Positions 62,857 through 64,000 of a stretch of DNA of 64,000 bases are shown here, piece by piece. The stretch's first letter is position 1; the number at the start of each line of letters is the position of its first letter. This DNA comes from Loktanella sp. M215 (GTDB lineage: Bacteria > Pseudomonadota > Alphaproteobacteria > Rhodobacterales > Rhodobacteraceae), in the NCBI RefSeq assembly GCF_021735925.1, contig NZ_WMEA01000006.1, forward strand, positions 1 through 64,000. The letters run 5' to 3'. The translations under genes and the position numbers were made by a program. A model generated the notes under the pieces. It was given only the letters and a program-made list of their open reading frames with translations, was not told the DNA's origin and did not search any database.

Positions 62857-64000
62857 CTATCTCCGGTCCCGCAGGGCATAGTAGACTAGGCAGGCGATGG
62901 ACCAGATCAGCAGACTGAACAACGCGATCAGGCCCAGGATCAGGCCGCGCTGGGGGTATTCCGACTTCTCGGCCAGGGTGGGTGTGATGTAGGCCGCCAG
63001 ATAGAGGCTTTGCCGGTTGGCCGCGGCACGGGCCGCATCCAGGGCGTGCAGCGCCGCCGCATAGGCGGTTTCCGCATATTCGCGTTCCACCGTGAGCCGT
63101 TCGAAATCCGAGATGGTCTGGGCGTATTCCACGCCGTCCTCGCCGCCGCCGCCCTTGCCGAACTTCTGCCGCTCGGTGGCGATCAGCGACTCGATGACCT
63201 CGAGTCTGCGGCGGGCCTGATCGAGGCGCGGATCAGTGCTGCTGGCCGTCTCCCGCAGCTGCTCGAACTCGATAAGCGCGTTGGCCTGCTGGGTCTGCAG
63301 GGTGCTGAGCAGGCCCATCTGGGTCTGGATGTCCGCGTTGGGGTCGACGATCTGGTTGGCCAGCCGAAACGCGGTCAGCGCCTCTCGCGCCGCCTTGAGC
63401 CGTTCGAGCGCAAGGTCCAGATCCTGCTGGGCGTAGCGGGTTGAGTCGTCTCGGGCGACATCCGACAGCGCGTTGATCATGCGCGAGCTCTCGGAGTAGA
63501 TTTCTTCGGCGATCTGCCGCGCGTCGGCGGGGTCGAAGGCCAGCACCGTCAGCTCCGTCAGGCCCGTGATATTGTCGTAGGAGACCCGGACCATGCGCTG
63601 CCAGTACTCGGTCAGATCCTCGATCGTGCCGTCGGTGTGATAGCTCAGCAGCGGATCGGTCTCGGCGTGGCGGCTATACATCCGTTCCAGGTCGAGTCTG
63701 GCACCCACCTTGCGCACGATTTCCTGCGAGCGGATGAACTCGTAGAGGATGGTCGCGTCGCTGGAACTGCCGCCGCCGCCCAGGCTCGCGCTCAGGCCGC
63801 CCAGGATGTCGCTTGCGCTGGCCCCGTTCTCGGAGCGGACGGTGAACCCCAGCGTGGAGGCATACTGATCGGCTGCGCGGGTGTAGAGGTAGAAGCCCGA
63901 GGCCAGGATCGGCAAGAGGACCATCATGACAAAGCTGACGGCCAGCACCCTGTGGCGCCGCCGCCCGCGCGTGGGTCCGGCAAAGGGGGTGGCTTCGTGC
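62857..64000 (-). CDS. kpsE: KpsE/CtrB-type capsule export protein (partial, runs off right edge)
   Basis: At least 381 residues. The frame is open at base 64000 (HEATPFAGPTRGRRRHRVLAVSFVMMVLLPILASGFYLYTRAADQYAS). A GTG at 63948 could start a shorter form, but the upstream residues look like a normal cytoplasmic basic tail, so the true start is outside. It has an N-terminal membrane helix, a long periplasmic helical region (ALERLKAAREALTAFRLANQIVDPNAD, then EQLRETASSTDPRLDQARRRLEVIESLI), and a C-terminal helix LILGLIALFSLLIWSIACLVYYALRDR. This is the PCP-3 architecture linking the ABC exporter to the Wza-type channel. Confidence 0.9.
   Translation of the reverse strand, partial: HEATPFAGPTRGRRRHRVLAVSFVMMVLLPILASGFYLYTRAADQYASTLGFTVRSENGASASDILGGLSASLGGGGSSSDATILYEFIRSQEIVRKVGARLDLERMYSRHAETDPLLSYHTDGTIEDLTEYWQRMVRVSYDNITGLTELTVLAFDPADARQIAEEIYSESSRMINALSDVARDDSTRYAQQDLDLALERLKAAREALTAFRLANQIVDPNADIQTQMGLLSTLQTQQANALIEFEQLRETASSTDPRLDQARRRLEVIESLIATERQKFGKGGGGEDGVEYAQTISDFERLTVEREYAETAYAAALHALDAARAAANRQSLYLAAYITPTLAEKSEYPQRGLILGLIALFSLLIWSIACLVYYALRDRR

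Noticed and set aside
1..64000. rRNA, tRNA, CRISPR arrays and riboswitches
   Set aside because: I saw no cloverleaf with conserved TTCGANTC arms in gaps, no rRNA landmarks and no spaced identical repeats. Short structured RNAs could still be missed by eye.
1..64000. A dTDP-rhamnose operon (rmlACBD), expected on many roseobacter biofilm plasmids
   Set aside because: No RmlA, B, C or D homologue was found. The only nucleotide-sugar pathways seen are GDP-mannose, broken GDP-fucose, UDP-Galf, UDP-galacturonate and the CapD type.

Overview
The window looks like part of an extrachromosomal replicon (plasmid or chromid) of a roseobacter-type alphaproteobacterium (Rhodobacterales). The evidence is the high GC content, a RepA-type replication module (repA, iterons, parA, parB), three VPLPA-CTERM surface proteins, and a dense set of exopolysaccharide genes. 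RepA-type replicons in this group are known as carriers of surface-polysaccharide and biofilm genes. Both window ends cut through genes: a transposase on the left and a KpsE-like exporter on the right. The circle is therefore not closed here.

Layout. 1-7.2 kb is an accessory zone. It holds a partial IS21 element, three VPLPA-CTERM proteins each with its own terminator, a toxin-antitoxin pair with a broken toxin, and a decayed ISNCY element. 7.6-18.5 kb is a co-oriented polysaccharide block: a rhamnosyltransferase-like protein, three GT61 glycosyltransferases, a UDP-glucuronate 4-epimerase-like enzyme, YjbH and a YjbF lipoprotein. 18.7-28.7 kb is a mobile-element zone: an intact IS21, a truncated IS3, an A+T-richer block of three large sugar or sulfate transfer genes, a broken IS5, and the tail of a MobA/MobL relaxase. 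28.9-32.6 kb is a gmd-fcl-manC operon in which gmd and fcl are both broken. 33.6-37.8 kb is the replication and partition core: iterons with a DnaA box, and 58-bp repeats on both sides of parB. 37.9-49.8 kb holds a galactofuranose module (glf plus a GT2), a Wza-type export lipoprotein, two RTX calcium-binding proteins, a priming sugar transferase and a CapD/WbpM-type dehydratase. 49.8-54.5 kb holds a GtrA/GtrB/GT87 lipid-linked sugar cassette and a phosphomannomutase. 54.6-64 kb holds two decayed modification genes, a 1330-residue three-domain glycosyltransferase, a sulfotransferase, and the KpsT/KpsE exporter.

How it fits together (inference): ManB and ManC supply GDP-mannose, Glf supplies UDP-Galf, and the epimerase supplies UDP-galacturonate. 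The priming transferase and the many glycosyltransferases build a polymer, and KpsT/KpsE with the Wza-like protein export it. The YjbF/YjbH pair and the RTX proteins may act outside the cell. The GDP-fucose branch and two decorating enzymes appear to have been lost recently: the breaks are single-base changes, amber codons and an 8-bp duplication in otherwise well-preserved genes.
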